A stretch of 64,000 bases of DNA from contig JAUCGB010000008.1 in the NCBI GenBank assembly GCA_030377895.1, positions 1 through 64,000 of the forward strand, read 5' to 3'. The stretch is from Anaerolineales bacterium HSG24 (GTDB lineage: Bacteria; Chloroflexota; Anaerolineae; 4572-78; J111). Both the position numbers and the translations under genes were made by a program. The notes beneath the pieces are model-generated. The model saw only the letters and a program-made list of their open reading frames with translations. It was not told the origin of the DNA and ran no database searches. Shown piece after piece: positions 1 to 8,229 of this stretch (its first letter is position 1; the number at the start of each line of letters is the position of its first letter).

Positions 1-18
1 CAGGAGACAAAAAGTATA

Positions 19-3000
19 ATGACACAGCAACAAGTAACAATTGATGGGAATGAAGCGGCTGCTTACGTAGCTCACAAAACTAACGAAGTCATCGCCATCT
101 ACCCTATCACTCCCTCATCCGCTATGGGTGAGTGGGCCGACCTATGGAGTACCAAAAAACAAAATAATATATGGGGAACTATACCTCTAGTTGCAGAAAT
201 GCAGGCAGAAGGGGGCGCGGCTGGAGCTATTCACGGTGCGCTCCAAACTGGGGCATTGACAACTACCTTCACTGCAAGTCAAGGGTTATTATTGATGATC
301 CCCAATATGTACAAGATTGCTGGCGAGTTAACTAGCACGGTTTTCCATATTGCAGCACGTTCTGTTGCCGCTCAAGGCTTGTCGATTTTCGGTGATCATA
401 GTGATGTAATGGGCGCGCGAGCAACTGGCTGGGGCATGTTGTTTGCCAACAACGTGCAAGAGGTGATGGACATGGCCTTGATTGCCCAAGCTAGTACTCT
501 CAAGGCTCGAGTGCCACTCCTCCACATTTTTGACGGATTCCGCACCTCGCACGAAATTATGAAGGTCAACAAGTTAAGCGATGATACAATCCGAAGTATG
601 ATTGATGATGACGCGGTGCGCGCCCATCGACAACGGGGCCTATCCCCTGACCGTCCGATGATGCGCGGTACGGCTCAAAACCCAGACGTGTTCTTCCAAG
701 CTCGCGAAACGGTCAACCCGTACTACCTTGCCACACCTAGCATCGTGCAAGAAATGATGAACCAATTCGCTGAACTGACCGGACGACAGTACAACCTGTT
801 CGATTACGTCGGCGCGCCCGATGCAGAACGAGTCGTCATTTTGATGGGGTCGGGTAGTGAAACGGTTGAGGAAACGGTTAACTATTTGGTCGCTCAAGGT
901 GAAAAAGTTGGTATGCTTAAAGTCCGACTTTATCGCCCCTTCTCGGCTAAAGATTTTGTCAGCTCGTTACCCACCACAGTCAAAGTAATTGCTACCCTAG
1001 ACCGCACCAAAGAACCGGGCAGTAGTGGTGAGCCACTCTATTTGGACGTGATGACCACCCTCACTGAGCAGTTTACTAACGATGAACTCCCCATGGCGAC
1101 CTTGCCGAAAGTGGTGGGCGGACGATATGGCCTCTCATCCAAAGAATTCACTCCGGCTATGGTCAAAGCTGTTTTTGACAACCTAAGCCAAGATAAACCC
1201 AAGAATCATTTCACCATCGGAATTATCGACGATGTGACCAACAGCCATCTTGACTATGACAGCGCATTTGACATTGAAGCTGATGATGTCGTCCGAGCCA
1301 TGTTCTGGGGGCTGGGTGCTGATGGAACCGTCGGAGCGAATAAAAACTCCATTAAAATTATCGGTGAAGAAACGCCCAACTATGCCCAAGGTTACTTTGT
1401 CTTCGACTCCAAAAAATCAGGCGCACGTACTGTTTCTCACCTGCGGTTTGGGCCACGTCCAATTCAAAGTACCTATCTCATCAACCAAGCCAACTTTATC
1501 GCAGTACATCAGTTCGGCTTTTTGACCAAATATGATGTTCTCGGCAATACTGCCCAAGGTGCGACCTTCCTTCTAAACAGTCCGTATGCACATGACGAAG
1601 TTTGGGAACATCTACCCCGTACCATCCAACAAACCATCATCGACAAGCAACTGAATTTTTATGTGATTGATGCCTATGCTGTCGCTAAAAAGATTAAACT
1701 TGGCGTTCGTATTAACACGATTATGCAGACTTGTTTCTTTGCCATTAGCGGTGTCTTACCCCAAGATGAAGCAATTGTGAAGATTAAGGAAGCCATCGAG
1801 AAAACCTACGGCAAACGAGGCAAGACGATTGTTCAGCAAAACTATGACGCAGTTGATGCTAGTTTAGCCCACATGTTTCAGGTTGATGTTCCGACACAAA
1901 TCAATAGCACCATCGAGCTAACCGCTCCGGTTCCTGAAAAAGCACCTGCCTTTGTCAAACAGATTACAGCAGAGATGATTGCCGGACGGGGTGATATGAT
2001 ACCTGTTAGCGCATTGCCGATTGATGGCACCTATCCAACCGGAACGACTCAATGGGAAAAACGAAATCTGGCCCTTGAAGTTCCTGTTTGGGATGAAGAC
2101 CTTTGCATCCAATGTGGTAAATGTGTGATGGTTTGCCCGCACGCAGTTATTCGTAGCAAAGTTTATGACGAAGCCAAACTCGCTGATGCTCCAGAGACTT
2201 TCAAATCGACCGCAGCCCGCTGGAAAGGACTGAATGACCAAAAATATACCCTCCAAGTAGCGGTAGAAGATTGCACTGCCTGTCAATTGTGTATTGAAGT
2301 TTGTCCGGTTAAAGACAAACAAGACCCCAACCGCAGAGCTATTAACATGGAGGCACAACCACCGTTGCTAGAACAAGAACGAGCCAACTGGGACTTCTTC
2401 TTGGATCTGCCCGACACACCGACCGTTGACGACCCATTAAAGTTCAACAACGTCAAGAATGTTCAACTGCTACAGCCTCTGTTCGAGTTTTCTGGGGCGT
2501 GTGCCGGATGTGGTGAAACCCCGTACCTCAAACTGATGACCCAACTGTTTGGCGACCGCACCATCATCGCCAATGCCACAGGTTGCTCAAGCATCTATGG
2601 CGGGAACTTACCAACCACCCCTTGGACTAAAAACAAGGAAGGTCGCGGCCCGGTTTGGAGCAACTCTCTATTTGAGGATAACGCTGAATTTGGCATGGGC
2701 ATGCGCTTGACGATTGATAAACAGCTCGAGTATGCTCGTGAACTGTTGACCCAAGTAGACGGTAAGATAGATGCTGAACTACGAGAAAGCATCCTCAATG
2801 CTGACCAGTCTAGTCAAGAAGCGATTGATGCCCAACGGGAACGGATCGAGCAGTTAAAAGCTCAAACCGCCGATTCGGATGATCCGGCTATGAAAGATCT
2901 GCATGATTTAGCCGACATACTGGCCAAGAAAACCGTTTGGATTGTTGGTGGAGATGGTTGGGCTTATGACATCGGCTATGGTGGACTTGACCATGTGTTA

Positions 3001-3576
3001 GCCAGTGGACGTAACGTTAATGTGCTGGTGTTGGATACAGAAGTCTACTCTAACACGGGCGGACAAGCCTCTAAATCTACACCATTGGGCGCGGTGGCTA
3101 AGTTTGCCATGGGTGGTAAACCTTTGCCGAAGAAAGATTTAGGTATGATTGCCATGAGCTACGAATATATCTACGTGGCCCAAGTAGCGATGGGTGCGAA
3201 TGATGCCCAAACAATCAAAGCCTTCTTAGAAGCTGAAGCATACGATGGCCCATCGTTGATTATCGCCTACAGTCAATGTATCGCGCACGGAATTGACATG
3301 GCAAAAGGTATGGAACAACAAAAACTGGCTGTCCAATCGGGGCACTGGCCGTTGTACCGCTTTAACCCAACATTGTTTGAAACGGACAAGAGTCCGTTCA
3401 GCCTTGATTGTCGTAAACCCAATGTACCACTGTCTGAATATCACAACAACGAAAACCGCTTCCGCATGTTGAAGCGAACCGACTCTGCCTCCGCTGAAAA
3501 ATTCCTAAAACAAGCGCAAAAGATTGCTCTCTCTCGATGGGATAGATACCTGCGTCTCTCGAAGCAATGGGGTTAG
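19..3576 (+). CDS. nifJ: Pyruvate:ferredoxin (flavodoxin) oxidoreductase
   Basis: Oxidative decarboxylation of pyruvate to acetyl-CoA with reduction of ferredoxin or flavodoxin in the cytoplasm. The 1185-residue single chain has the full length and domain order of the family: N-terminal pyruvate-binding domain (YPITPSSAMGEWADLW near residue 30), transketolase-like domain II, the gamma domain, two 4Fe-4S motifs (CIQCGKC near residue 696 and CTACQLC near 752), and the C-terminal TPP domain with ACAGCGETPYLK near 827, GGDGWAYDIGYGG near 977 and NTGGQASKSTP near 1012. AGGAG lies 12 bases before the ATG, so the start is secure although the upstream region is outside the window. A strong hairpin terminator follows, so the gene ends its transcript here. 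The extra Cys motifs of the C-terminal domain are present, so the enzyme should be functional. The direction of the reaction in vivo cannot be told from sequence. Confidence 0.97.
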   Translation: MTQQQVTIDGNEAAAYVAHKTNEVIAIYPITPSSAMGEWADLWSTKKQNNIWGTIPLVAEMQAEGGAAGAIHGALQTGALTTTFTASQGLLLMIPNMYKIAGELTSTVFHIAARSVAAQGLSIFGDHSDVMGARATGWGMLFANNVQEVMDMALIAQASTLKARVPLLHIFDGFRTSHEIMKVNKLSDDTIRSMIDDDAVRAHRQRGLSPDRPMMRGTAQNPDVFFQARETVNPYYLATPSIVQEMMNQFAELTGRQYNLFDYVGAPDAERVVILMGSGSETVEETVNYLVAQGEKVGMLKVRLYRPFSAKDFVSSLPTTVKVIATLDRTKEPGSSGEPLYLDVMTTLTEQFTNDELPMATLPKVVGGRYGLSSKEFTPAMVKAVFDNLSQDKPKNHFTIGIIDDVTNSHLDYDSAFDIEADDVVRAMFWGLGADGTVGANKNSIKIIGEETPNYAQGYFVFDSKKSGARTVSHLRFGPRPIQSTYLINQANFIAVHQFGFLTKYDVLGNTAQGATFLLNSPYAHDEVWEHLPRTIQQTIIDKQLNFYVIDAYAVAKKIKLGVRINTIMQTCFFAISGVLPQDEAIVKIKEAIEKTYGKRGKTIVQQNYDAVDASLAHMFQVDVPTQINSTIELTAPVPEKAPAFVKQITAEMIAGRGDMIPVSALPIDGTYPTGTTQWEKRNLALEVPVWDEDLCIQCGKCVMVCPHAVIRSKVYDEAKLADAPETFKSTAARWKGLNDQKYTLQVAVEDCTACQLCIEVCPVKDKQDPNRRAINMEAQPPLLEQERANWDFFLDLPDTPTVDDPLKFNNVKNVQLLQPLFEFSGACAGCGETPYLKLMTQLFGDRTIIANATGCSSIYGGNLPTTPWTKNKEGRGPVWSNSLFEDNAEFGMGMRLTIDKQLEYARELLTQVDGKIDAELRESILNADQSSQEAIDAQRERIEQLKAQTADSDDPAMKDLHDLADILAKKTVWIVGGDGWAYDIGYGGLDHVLASGRNVNVLVLDTEVYSNTGGQASKSTPLGAVAKFAMGGKPLPKKDLGMIAMSYEYIYVAQVAMGANDAQTIKAFLEAEAYDGPSLIIAYSQCIAHGIDMAKGMEQQKLAVQSGHWPLYRFNPTLFETDKSPFSLDCRKPNVPLSEYHNNENRFRMLKRTDSASAEKFLKQAQKIALSRWDRYLRLSKQWG

Positions 3577-3614
3577 TATCAGATAGACAAACCAATAAAT
3601 AGTAATCCTGCAAT

Positions 3615-3653
3615 AAAAAAACAGGCGTGGTTATTAGACTACGCCTGTTTTTG
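3615..3653 (+). terminator. Rho-independent terminator after nifJ
   Basis: The stem AACAGGCGT / ACGCCTGTT is flanked by an A-run on the left and a T-run on the right. It lies 40 bases after the nifJ stop and could act in both directions. Confidence 0.85.
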
Positions 3654-3660
3654 ATTTTTC

Positions 3661-3889
3661 GATAAGGAGTGCAAAGCTCGCTTTGCCTGCAAGGCAAGCC
3701 TGTAGAGTCACCCCACATTTGGGTATTATGGCTACGAGAAGATTAGCCCTCCCCCTAGCCCCCTCCCAAAGGGAGGAGGAACTGGCTTCCCCCCCTTTGG
3801 GGGGGACTGAGGGGGGGCGAGACTCCTCAAACAAGTAAGCCTGAACCCGCCACTCCGGATTCTGCCATTCCTACGTGTGCAGGACCACC
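3661..3889 (-). repeat. R2 element, interrupted
   Basis: Left part 3661-3701 (GATAAGGAGTGCAAAGCTCG...) and right part 3851-3889 (CACTCCGGATTCTGCC...GGACCACC) together make one reverse-oriented R2 copy. About 150 bases are inserted between them, including a GC-rich imperfect palindrome (CCCTCCCCC/GGGGGGG tracts) at 3746-3827. Confidence 0.7.
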
Positions 3890-3915
3890 GATTTTCCGAT
3901 GGATGATTCAACCGT

Positions 3916-4140
3916 AGGAATGAGTCCTAAATAAGTTGCGCGTTTGGCAATCGTAGGGGCTAGGCAAGGCGGTGTAGCGTTAGTTTGAAATCAGAACTCC
4001 AATCCGCCTTGCCTCGCCCTGAATCCACGGAATGACGGGCGAGGCAGGGGCGGAGCGAAGATGGTCGCACATTCCAAGTCTAGACCGCCCTGCCTAGCCC
4101 CTACCATAATCTCCGACTCAAATGCACATGTTAGTAACGT
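3916..4140 (+). repeat. R1 element (about 230 bp, MITE-like), right end eroded
   Basis: Begins with AGGAATGAGTCCTAAATAAG and contains the long inverted repeat TAGGGGCTAGGCAAGGCGG ... CCGCCCTGCCTAGCCCCTA. It is nearly identical in the body to the elements at 7902-8134 (opposite orientation) and 59399-59632. The terminal CATTCCT of the other copies is missing here. No coding capacity. It ends just upstream of the ilv promoter. Confidence 0.85.
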
Positions 4141-4154
4141 CCCATCTGTTCTAT

Positions 4155-4183
4155 TTGACAGATAAATTAAACTGTGATACCAT
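4155..4183 (+). promoter_or_regulatory. Probable sigma70-type promoter of the ilv operon
   Basis: A perfect -35 TTGACA at 4155-4160, a 17-base spacer and -10 TACCAT at 4178-4183 sit about 40 bases before the leader-peptide ATG. The expected transcript start is near 4190. Confidence 0.65.
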
Positions 4184-4225
4184 AGCCAACGTTTGAGCAA
4201 AATATACTTAATCAAAGGTTTTTTG

Positions 4226-4327
4226 ATGTTTTCTAAATTGGCAGTTCCAAACGTAGTCGTAGTCGTCAATGTAGTACTCCTTATTGCTAGTCATAGGGGG
4301 GCATTTGTGCTTGGGGATACGGCTTAA
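4226..4327 (+). CDS. ilv operon leader peptide (attenuation sensor)
   Basis: A 33-codon reading frame lies between the promoter and a rho-independent terminator upstream of ilvB. Translation gives MFSKLAVPN, five consecutive Val, Asn, Val-Val-Leu-Leu-Ile-Ala and then SHRGAFVLGDTA. Ten of its residues 10-20 are branched-chain amino acids, which are the end products of the pathway. AAAGG precedes the ATG by about 7 bases. This is the classical design of a ribosome-stalling leader: shortage of charged Val/Leu/Ile tRNA should stall translation in the Val-rich stretch and favour read-through into ilvB. A G6 run at 4296-4301 just after the control codons can pair with CCTCCC of the terminator stem, giving a possible antiterminator. 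Leader function is inferred from architecture; the peptide has no other recognisable role. Confidence 0.8.
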   Translation: MFSKLAVPNVVVVVNVVLLIASHRGAFVLGDTA

Positions 4328-4360
4328 GAAAACAGTTAAAAAACTATCCACGTTGCAGAT

Positions 4361-4391
4361 ACCTCCCACTACGGGAGGTTTTTTTTTATCC
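4361..4391 (+). terminator. Attenuator terminator upstream of ilvB
   Basis: The stem ACCTCCC / GGGAGGT with a 5-base loop is followed by nine T. It lies 35 bases after the leader-peptide stop and about 225 bases before ilvB, which is the position of a transcription attenuator. Confidence 0.8.
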
Positions 4392-4490
4392 ATAGCTGTT
4401 CAGATAGAACATTCCATTTAGTCATCGGATGACTTGAACGCATCCAATGTGTAGTGGCAAAAACTCTTCTAACAGACTATATCAAAAATC

Positions 4491-4592
4491 GGTAGTCCTG
4501 CACAAGTAGTGATGGCAGAATCCGGAGTGCAAGGCTTGCCTTGCAGGCAAAGCGAGCTTTGCACTCCTTATCACTACCTTTGTACCACTACC
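4491..4592 (+). repeat. R2 element (full length, 102 bp; type copy)
   Basis: Starts GGTAGTCCTGCACAAG and ends TACCACTACC. The ends form imperfect terminal inverted repeats, and the core is the palindrome GGAGTGCAAGG...GCTTTGCACTCC. It sits in the ilv leader between the attenuator and the ilvB ribosome-binding site, and reading through it adds a spurious in-frame N-terminal extension to ilvB. Confidence 0.9.
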
Positions 4593-4616
4593 ATCAAAAA
4601 TCATAAGGAGAACACG

Positions 4617-6335
4617 ATGGGAAAAACATTAACAGGCGCAGACATTATATGGGAATGTCTTGTACAAGAAGGGGTTGAGGTTGTTTTTGGCTACCCCGGT
4701 GGTGCGATTTTACGGGCATACGATGCCTTAAACAACTATTACGACCAACTCCACCATGTTTTGGTACGTCACGAACAAGGAGCCACTCACATGGCCGATG
4801 GGTATGCTCGGGCCAGTGGGAAAGTAGGGGTGGCGATTGCGACATCTGGGCCGGGGGCGACTAATATGGTCACCGGATTGGCTACGGCCATGATGGATTC
4901 ATCGCCAATTGTCTGTATCACGGGACAAGTAGCATCCACCGCCATTGGTGGGGACGCTTTTCAAGAATGTGATGTGACTGGGGTAACGATGCCTGTCACC
5001 AAGCACAACTATTTGGTGACAGATGTTAACGAGTTGGCCCAAATTATTCGCGAGGCGTTTTACATTGCTCGAACTGGGCGACCTGGCCCCGTGTTGATTG
5101 ATGTTCCAAAAAATGTGCAGTTTGCCGAGATAGAAAATTTTGTCTATCCCACTGAGCCGATTAACCTACCGGGGTATCAACCACCAAAAAATTTACCTCA
5201 GGAACAGGTAGATAAAGCTCTAGAATTGATTAATAATGCCAAAAAACCAGTGATTCTGGCTGGACATGGGGTATTACTTGCTAATGCCATGCCGGAGTTG
5301 TTGGAATTGTCCCAAAAAGGGAACATTCCTGTTACGCCCACACTACTGGGGATAGGTGGTCTACCGGCCAGCAACCCCCTCAACATTGGCATGATGGGCA
5401 TGCATGGCGAAGCCTGTGCCAACCATGCCATTCAAGAATCCGATTTGTTGATAGCCTGTGGCATGCGCTTTGATGACCGCGTGACAGGTAAGCTAAATAC
5501 ATATTCCCCTAACTCAAAAAAGATTCATATCGACATCGATGCCTCTGAGATTAACAAGAATATTCGGGTTGATCTGGGTCTTGTAACCGATTTAGGTATA
5601 GCCTTACGACAAATTAATCCTAAAATTGAACAAAAAGACCGGAGCGCGTGGCTTCATCAAATTCGAGATTGGCAAGAGGAATCGAATCAGCGTGATGTAT
5701 TAAATATCGAAAGCCCTACCCTTTTGGCTGCCCAAGCAATTCGCAAAGTTTGGGAAGGCACAGCGGGTAACGCCGTAATTGTGTCCGATGTTGGGCAACA
5801 CCAGATGCTCGAAAGCCAATATTATCCGCATGAAGAGCCAAACACGTTATTGACCTCTGGTGGGCTTGGCACGATGGGTTTTAGCGTCCCAGCAAGTATT
5901 GGAGCCAGTTTCCATGTTAAAGACCGCGAGGTATGGGTCATTGTGGGCGATGGTTGTATACAAATGACGATTATGGAGTTAGCCACCGCAGTCCAAGAAA
6001 ATGCGAATATCAACATCTGTATTATCAACAACGGCCACTTGGGCATGGTGCGCCAATGGCAACAAATGTTTTATGATGCCCGTTACGCTGAAACTCCGAT
6101 TTCTAGCCCCAACTACGTCAAATTGGCTGAGGCTTATGGCATGCCCGGTTATAGAGTTGATAAATTAGAAGATATTATCCCGATTATGCGTAAAGCGCAA
6201 GCTCATGACGGCCCAGTGTTAATCGAGATGGTCGTAGAACAGTACGACATGGTCTACCCCATGGTGCCTGCCGGAGCGGATTTAGATGCGATGATTCGCC
6301 GTCCGCACCCACAATTTGAAGATATGGAGATATAA
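4617..6335 (+). CDS. ilvB: Acetolactate synthase, large catalytic subunit
   Basis: TPP/FAD enzyme that condenses two pyruvates to acetolactate (or pyruvate with 2-ketobutyrate), the first common step of branched-chain amino acid synthesis. The start at 4617 is chosen because AAGGAG lies 6 bases before this ATG and the family N-terminus (MGKTLTGADIIWECLVQEGV) begins here; the frame is open upstream only because an R2 repeat is translatable. 572 residues, the usual length. Visible motifs: GYPGGAILRAYDAL and the catalytic Glu in HEQGATHMADGYAR near residue 50, the FAD-binding middle domain, and the TPP/Mg motif GDGCIQMTIMELATA with NNGHLGMVRQWQ near 460-480. It forms an operon with ilvN, but a 327-base gap filled with repeats separates the two. 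Expression is probably controlled by the leader peptide and attenuator upstream. Confidence 0.96.
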   Translation: MGKTLTGADIIWECLVQEGVEVVFGYPGGAILRAYDALNNYYDQLHHVLVRHEQGATHMADGYARASGKVGVAIATSGPGATNMVTGLATAMMDSSPIVCITGQVASTAIGGDAFQECDVTGVTMPVTKHNYLVTDVNELAQIIREAFYIARTGRPGPVLIDVPKNVQFAEIENFVYPTEPINLPGYQPPKNLPQEQVDKALELINNAKKPVILAGHGVLLANAMPELLELSQKGNIPVTPTLLGIGGLPASNPLNIGMMGMHGEACANHAIQESDLLIACGMRFDDRVTGKLNTYSPNSKKIHIDIDASEINKNIRVDLGLVTDLGIALRQINPKIEQKDRSAWLHQIRDWQEESNQRDVLNIESPTLLAAQAIRKVWEGTAGNAVIVSDVGQHQMLESQYYPHEEPNTLLTSGGLGTMGFSVPASIGASFHVKDREVWVIVGDGCIQMTIMELATAVQENANINICIINNGHLGMVRQWQQMFYDARYAETPISSPNYVKLAEAYGMPGYRVDKLEDIIPIMRKAQAHDGPVLIEMVVEQYDMVYPMVPAGADLDAMIRRPHPQFEDMEI

Positions 6336-6344
6336 TTATCAATT

Positions 6345-6396
6345 AAGGAAGTTCCAAGAAAATAAATCTCCCACGATCAAAAGTTGGAACTGCCTA
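6345..6396 (+). repeat. R6 element (GTTCCAA palindrome)
   Basis: AAGTTCCAAGAAAATAAATC ... AAAGTTGGAACTGCC forms a short inverted repeat that also occurs at 38206-38243, 43988-44022 and, in a diverged form, around 29300-29541. It lies right after the ilvB stop. Confidence 0.65.
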
Positions 6397-6466
6397 AGAC
6401 ACTGAACTTTTATTGGTCATACATCATTAGAAATAAGTAAAAATGAGTAGGATTGAGTAGGAATGA

Positions 6467-6541
6467 GTAGTGATGGCAGAATCCGGAGTGCCTTGCCTGC
6501 AAAGCGAGCTTTGCACTCCTTACTACCTTTGCACCACTACC
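6467..6541 (+). repeat. R2 element (75 bp, core deletion)
   Basis: GTAGTGATGGCAGAATCC ... TTTGCACCACTACC with a shortened core; it lies in the ilvB-ilvN gap, back to back with another copy. Confidence 0.85.
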
Positions 6542-6542
6542 C

Positions 6543-6620
6543 TACACAAGTAGTGATGGCAGAATCCGGAGTACAAGGCTTGCCTGCAAAGCGAGCTTTG
6601 CACTCCTTATCACCACTACC
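6543..6620 (+). repeat. R2 element (78 bp)
   Basis: TACACAAGTAGTGATGGC ... TTATCACCACTACC. Second of two tandem R2 copies between ilvB and ilvN, ending 42 bases before the ilvN ATG. Confidence 0.85.
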
Positions 6621-6662
6621 CATAAAATCTAATGATGCATGACTAATAATTAATAAATAATC

Positions 6663-7178
6663 ATGAAACAGACATTAGTAGCCTTAGTGGAAGATAAACC
6701 CGGTGTCCTGAATCGGGTAGCAAATTTATTTCGGCGACGAAATTTTAACATTGAAAGTTTGGCCGTCGGGCATAGTGAAACTCCCGGCGTGAGTCGAATG
6801 ACGATTGTGACGGATGAAGAGGAGTATCTACGTCGTAACATTGTCCGTACCAATCTACTCAAAATGGTCAACGTGATTACCGTTGAGGATGTGACCGACA
6901 TTCCCTCAGTGATTCGGGAAACCGCCCTGATTAAGGTTCGCATCGACGCGACCAAACGGCGAGAGGTCATGGATTTAGCCGAGATGTATCGAGGCCGCAT
7001 CGTTGATGTAGCCAACCACTCCTTAATTGTTGAAGTCACCGGCGAGAGTACCAAAATCGACTCCATGTTGGAAGTGTTGGAGCCGATTGGCATTGTCGAG
7101 GTCATGCGTACCGGAAAAATCGCTATGCGTCGAGGCTCAGTCACGGCCCGTGAGAAAAATGGAACATCGGGAACATAG
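6663..7178 (+). CDS. ilvN: Acetolactate synthase, small regulatory subunit
   Basis: Regulatory subunit of acetolactate synthase that activates the large subunit and confers feedback inhibition, usually by valine. 171 residues, typical length. The N-terminal ACT domain is clear (TLVALVEDKPGVLNRVANLF then RRRNFNIESLAVGHSETPGVSRMTIV), followed by the C-terminal ALS_ss domain (ALIKVRIDATKRREVMDLAEMYRGRIVDV ... GIVEVMRTGKIAMRRG). The start has only a weak ribosome-binding site; translation may depend on readthrough from ilvB. The gap from ilvB (327 bases) is unusual because ilvB and ilvN normally abut. It is occupied by one R6 and two R2 elements, so the operon was probably compact before these insertions. 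Confidence 0.95.
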   Translation: MKQTLVALVEDKPGVLNRVANLFRRRNFNIESLAVGHSETPGVSRMTIVTDEEEYLRRNIVRTNLLKMVNVITVEDVTDIPSVIRETALIKVRIDATKRREVMDLAEMYRGRIVDVANHSLIVEVTGESTKIDSMLEVLEPIGIVEVMRTGKIAMRRGSVTAREKNGTSGT

Positions 7179-7190
7179 GTAAGTTAGTCA

Positions 7191-7221
7191 CCGTCCTTGG
7201 AGCTTAAAGCTTCAAGGACGG
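7191..7221 (+). terminator. Hairpin after ilvN
   Basis: CCGTCCTTG / CAAGGACGG with the inner AGCTT/AAGCT pairing makes a near-perfect 31-base palindrome 12 bases after the ilvN stop. There is no T-run, so it may be a terminator of another kind or an mRNA-stabilising hairpin. Confidence 0.5.
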
Positions 7222-7403
7222 TTGGCGCAAAATCAGAATCTACCTCACCACTCACACTTAACCTTCTGATGCGCTAACGTATCGAATGGTTAAGTGACTA
7301 AAACAGCTTGAATTGGTAAATAACCAAAAATACACAAAATTAATCCTATTTGAGCCATATACCCTCAAGTAGGGGAGTTTATAGCCTGATTCCGTCGATT
7401 CCG

Positions 7404-7433
7404 TTAATGCAATTTTAACAGGTTGGGTATAAT
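7404..7433 (+). promoter_or_regulatory. Possible promoter for the small gene at 7484
   Basis: A perfect -10 TATAAT at 7428-7433 is preceded at 18 bases by a weak -35 (TTAATG). It lies 50 bases before the small ATG. Confidence 0.4.
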
Positions 7434-7483
7434 ATTGTTTAGGTAGGTCTAATCTATTATCCAATGGCAAGGATATATTTATC

Positions 7484-7645
7484 ATGACAAAGCAAAAGAG
7501 ACACCAACCTCTCCACGAAAAAATCGAAGAAATTTTAGAGAAGTTAGGCCGAAGTTTAGGCCAGTGGCTCAATCCTCAAAAATTAAATCCTCAACCTATT
7601 CCGATTCCAACGAATAGACGAAATCGACGCAGAAAAAACTATTAG
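7484..7645 (+). CDS. Small basic protein of unknown function (53 aa)
   Basis: MTKQKRHQPLHEKIEEILEK then a Gly/Trp-containing stretch (LGRSLGQWLNPQK), a Pro-rich segment (NPQPIPIPTN) and a very basic tail (RRNRRRKNY). AAGGA lies about 10 bases before the ATG, a TATAAT box lies 50 bases upstream and a strong rho-independent terminator follows 90 bases after the stop, so it looks like a complete single-gene transcription unit in a gap otherwise full of repeats. The amphipathic helix plus basic tail could bind nucleic acid or a membrane surface, but I do not recognise a family. Confidence 0.5.
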   Translation: MTKQKRHQPLHEKIEEILEKLGRSLGQWLNPQKLNPQPIPIPTNRRNRRRKNY

Positions 7646-7732
7646 TTTGATTTGCATGCTCATAATATTGCACGATATTTGAATAATATCTCCATATTTA
7701 GGCTATATATTTGACCGCGTCTAGCGTTTTAC

Positions 7733-7762
7733 AGGGCAAGTACCAACTTGCCCTTTTTTTTG
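7733..7762 (+). terminator. Rho-independent terminator
   Basis: GGGCAAG / CTTGCCC stem with a 6-base loop followed by eight T, downstream of the small gene at 7484. Confidence 0.85.
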
Positions 7763-7850
7763 TTTTGAAGGTTTTTTGGATAAGATTGGTAAAATTTACT
7801 GATAGTTAATCCTGTCAACGACTTAAGAATGTGTATTAATCATAAGTGTC

Positions 7851-7901
7851 AACGTTTGTAGTAGGCGATTTATCGCCCTCAAAGGCACTGAAGTGCCTAC
7901 T
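7851..7901 (-). repeat. Palindromic repeat (GTAGTAGGCGATTTATCGCC type)
   Basis: Two adjacent hairpins, GGCGAtttATCGCC and AGGCACtgaaGTGCCT. The same unit occurs in the opposite orientation at 24003-24057. It abuts the R1 element exactly. Confidence 0.7.
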
Positions 7902-8134
7902 AGGAATGAGCATTAATTAACATGTGCATTTGCGTCGGAAATTATGGTAGGGGCTAGGCAGGGCGGTCTAGACTTGGAATGTGCGACCTCTCCGCTCCGC
8001 CCCTGCCTCGCCCGTCATTCCATAGATTCAGGGCGAGGCAAGGCGGATTGGAGTTCTGATTTCAAACCAACGCTACACCGCCTTGCCTAGCCCCTACGAT
8101 TGCCAAACGCGCAACTTATTTAGGACTCATTCCT
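7902..8134 (-). repeat. R1 element (233 bp, complete, MITE-like)
   Basis: Perfect 9-bp terminal inverted repeats AGGAATGAG ... CTCATTCCT. The interior carries the long inverted repeat TAGGGGCTAGGCAGGGCGG / CCGCCTTGCCTAGCCCCTA. No reading frame of note. Same element as at 3916 and 59399. Confidence 0.9.
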
Positions 8135-8229
8135 ACGAACTTTTTAAGTTGACAGTCATGGTGTTTTAATTAAGTACAGGACTACCGTTTTGTCCGGTAC
8201 ACAGGTCACCAACAGAGGTTGAATCAGTT

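Noticed and set aside
3745-3830. GC-rich CCCTCCCCC/GGGGGGG stretch as a G-quadruplex or gene regulator
   Set aside because: A similar stretch is inserted in the kinase-TPR gene at about 61047-61080, so it is better seen as one more dispersed palindrome.
4509-4616. N-terminal extension of IlvB by 36 codons
   Set aside because: The extra codons are the translation of an R2 element; the family start and the AAGGAG site are at 4617.
6650-7144. Long antisense frame opposite ilvN
   Set aside because: Shadow frame of ilvN; composition and length are explained by the codon pattern of the real gene.
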